Shown here: positions 5,086-5,118 of the stretch, one piece after another
Numbering within the stretch: the stretch's first letter is position 1
Layout of the letters: every line of letters starts with the position of its first letter
Source of the DNA: Microcaldota archaeon
GTDB taxonomy: Archaea; Micrarchaeota; Micrarchaeia; Micrarchaeales; CABMGC01
Direction of reading: 5' to 3'
NCBI GenBank assembly: GCA_021846005.1
Contig: JAJZIZ010000043.1
Location: 1 to 5,118 of the forward strand
DNA: 5,118 nucleotides
Made by a program: the position numbers and the translations under genes
The notes under the pieces: model-generated
Database searches by the model: none
Told to the model about the DNA's origin: nothing
What the model saw: the letters and a program-made list of their open reading frames with translations, nothing else

Positions 5086-5094
5086 TTCCTTTTA
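5086..5094 (+). terminator. Possible T-rich terminator after rnp4
   Basis: TTCCTTTTA, about 20 bases past the rnp4 stop, is pyrimidine-rich as in many archaeal terminators. The match is weak. Nothing else could be assigned in the last 53 bases; a minus-strand gene might end here but cannot be shown. Confidence 0.22.
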
Positions 5095-5118
5095 TCTGAT
5101 GCCTGCCCTGTCAAGTAT

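Noticed and set aside
5092..5118. Minus-strand tail ending ILDRAGIR-stop as the end of a convergent gene
   Set aside because: Only eight codons are visible, with no recognisable family sequence; any frame would give something similar.

Overview
The window looks like a piece of an archaeal chromosome. The strongest evidence is a protein subunit of archaeal/eukaryal-type RNase P (Rpp21/Rpr2) at the right end. It also has AT-rich TATA boxes about 25-27 bases upstream of inferred transcription starts, start codons with either a short GGTG/GAGG-type leader or no leader, and archaeal-style membrane proteins. Compact spacing and moderate base composition would fit a small acidophile-type or DPANN/Micrarchaeota-like genome, but that lineage is only a guess. 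No tRNA, rRNA, CRISPR array, insertion sequence or phage gene was seen.

Left to right: (1) the first 39 codons of a minus-strand MFS transporter resembling archaeal phosphate/sugar permeases, cut by the window edge, with a promoter and a perfect interrupted palindrome upstream. (2) A minus-strand stand-alone prephenate dehydrogenase (TyrA) with its own promoter. (3) A minus-strand two-gene unit, a Yip1-family membrane protein followed 19 bases later by a 12-helix MFS transporter. (4) A plus-strand ZIP-family metal transporter, divergent from the Yip1 gene. (5) A minus-strand HAD-superfamily gene with an apparently damaged 5' end and degenerate catalytic motifs, convergent with the ZIP gene. 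(6) A plus-strand RNase P component 4 gene, divergent from the HAD gene and apparently sharing one TATA element with it.

The genes do not form an obvious pathway. They are core metabolism (tyrosine synthesis), tRNA processing, and a set of membrane transport/membrane-organisation proteins. No new multi-gene system is evident. The most notable points are: the HAD gene, whose conserved motif I lies upstream of every usable start codon and returns to frame with an ATG if one T is removed; that protein's loss of several HAD acidic residues; the symmetric TATA box between HAD and rnp4; and a promoter module (TATA plus TTGCAACC) common to the first transporter and tyrA. Several starts were set from TATA-to-ATG spacing rather than from the longest open frame.
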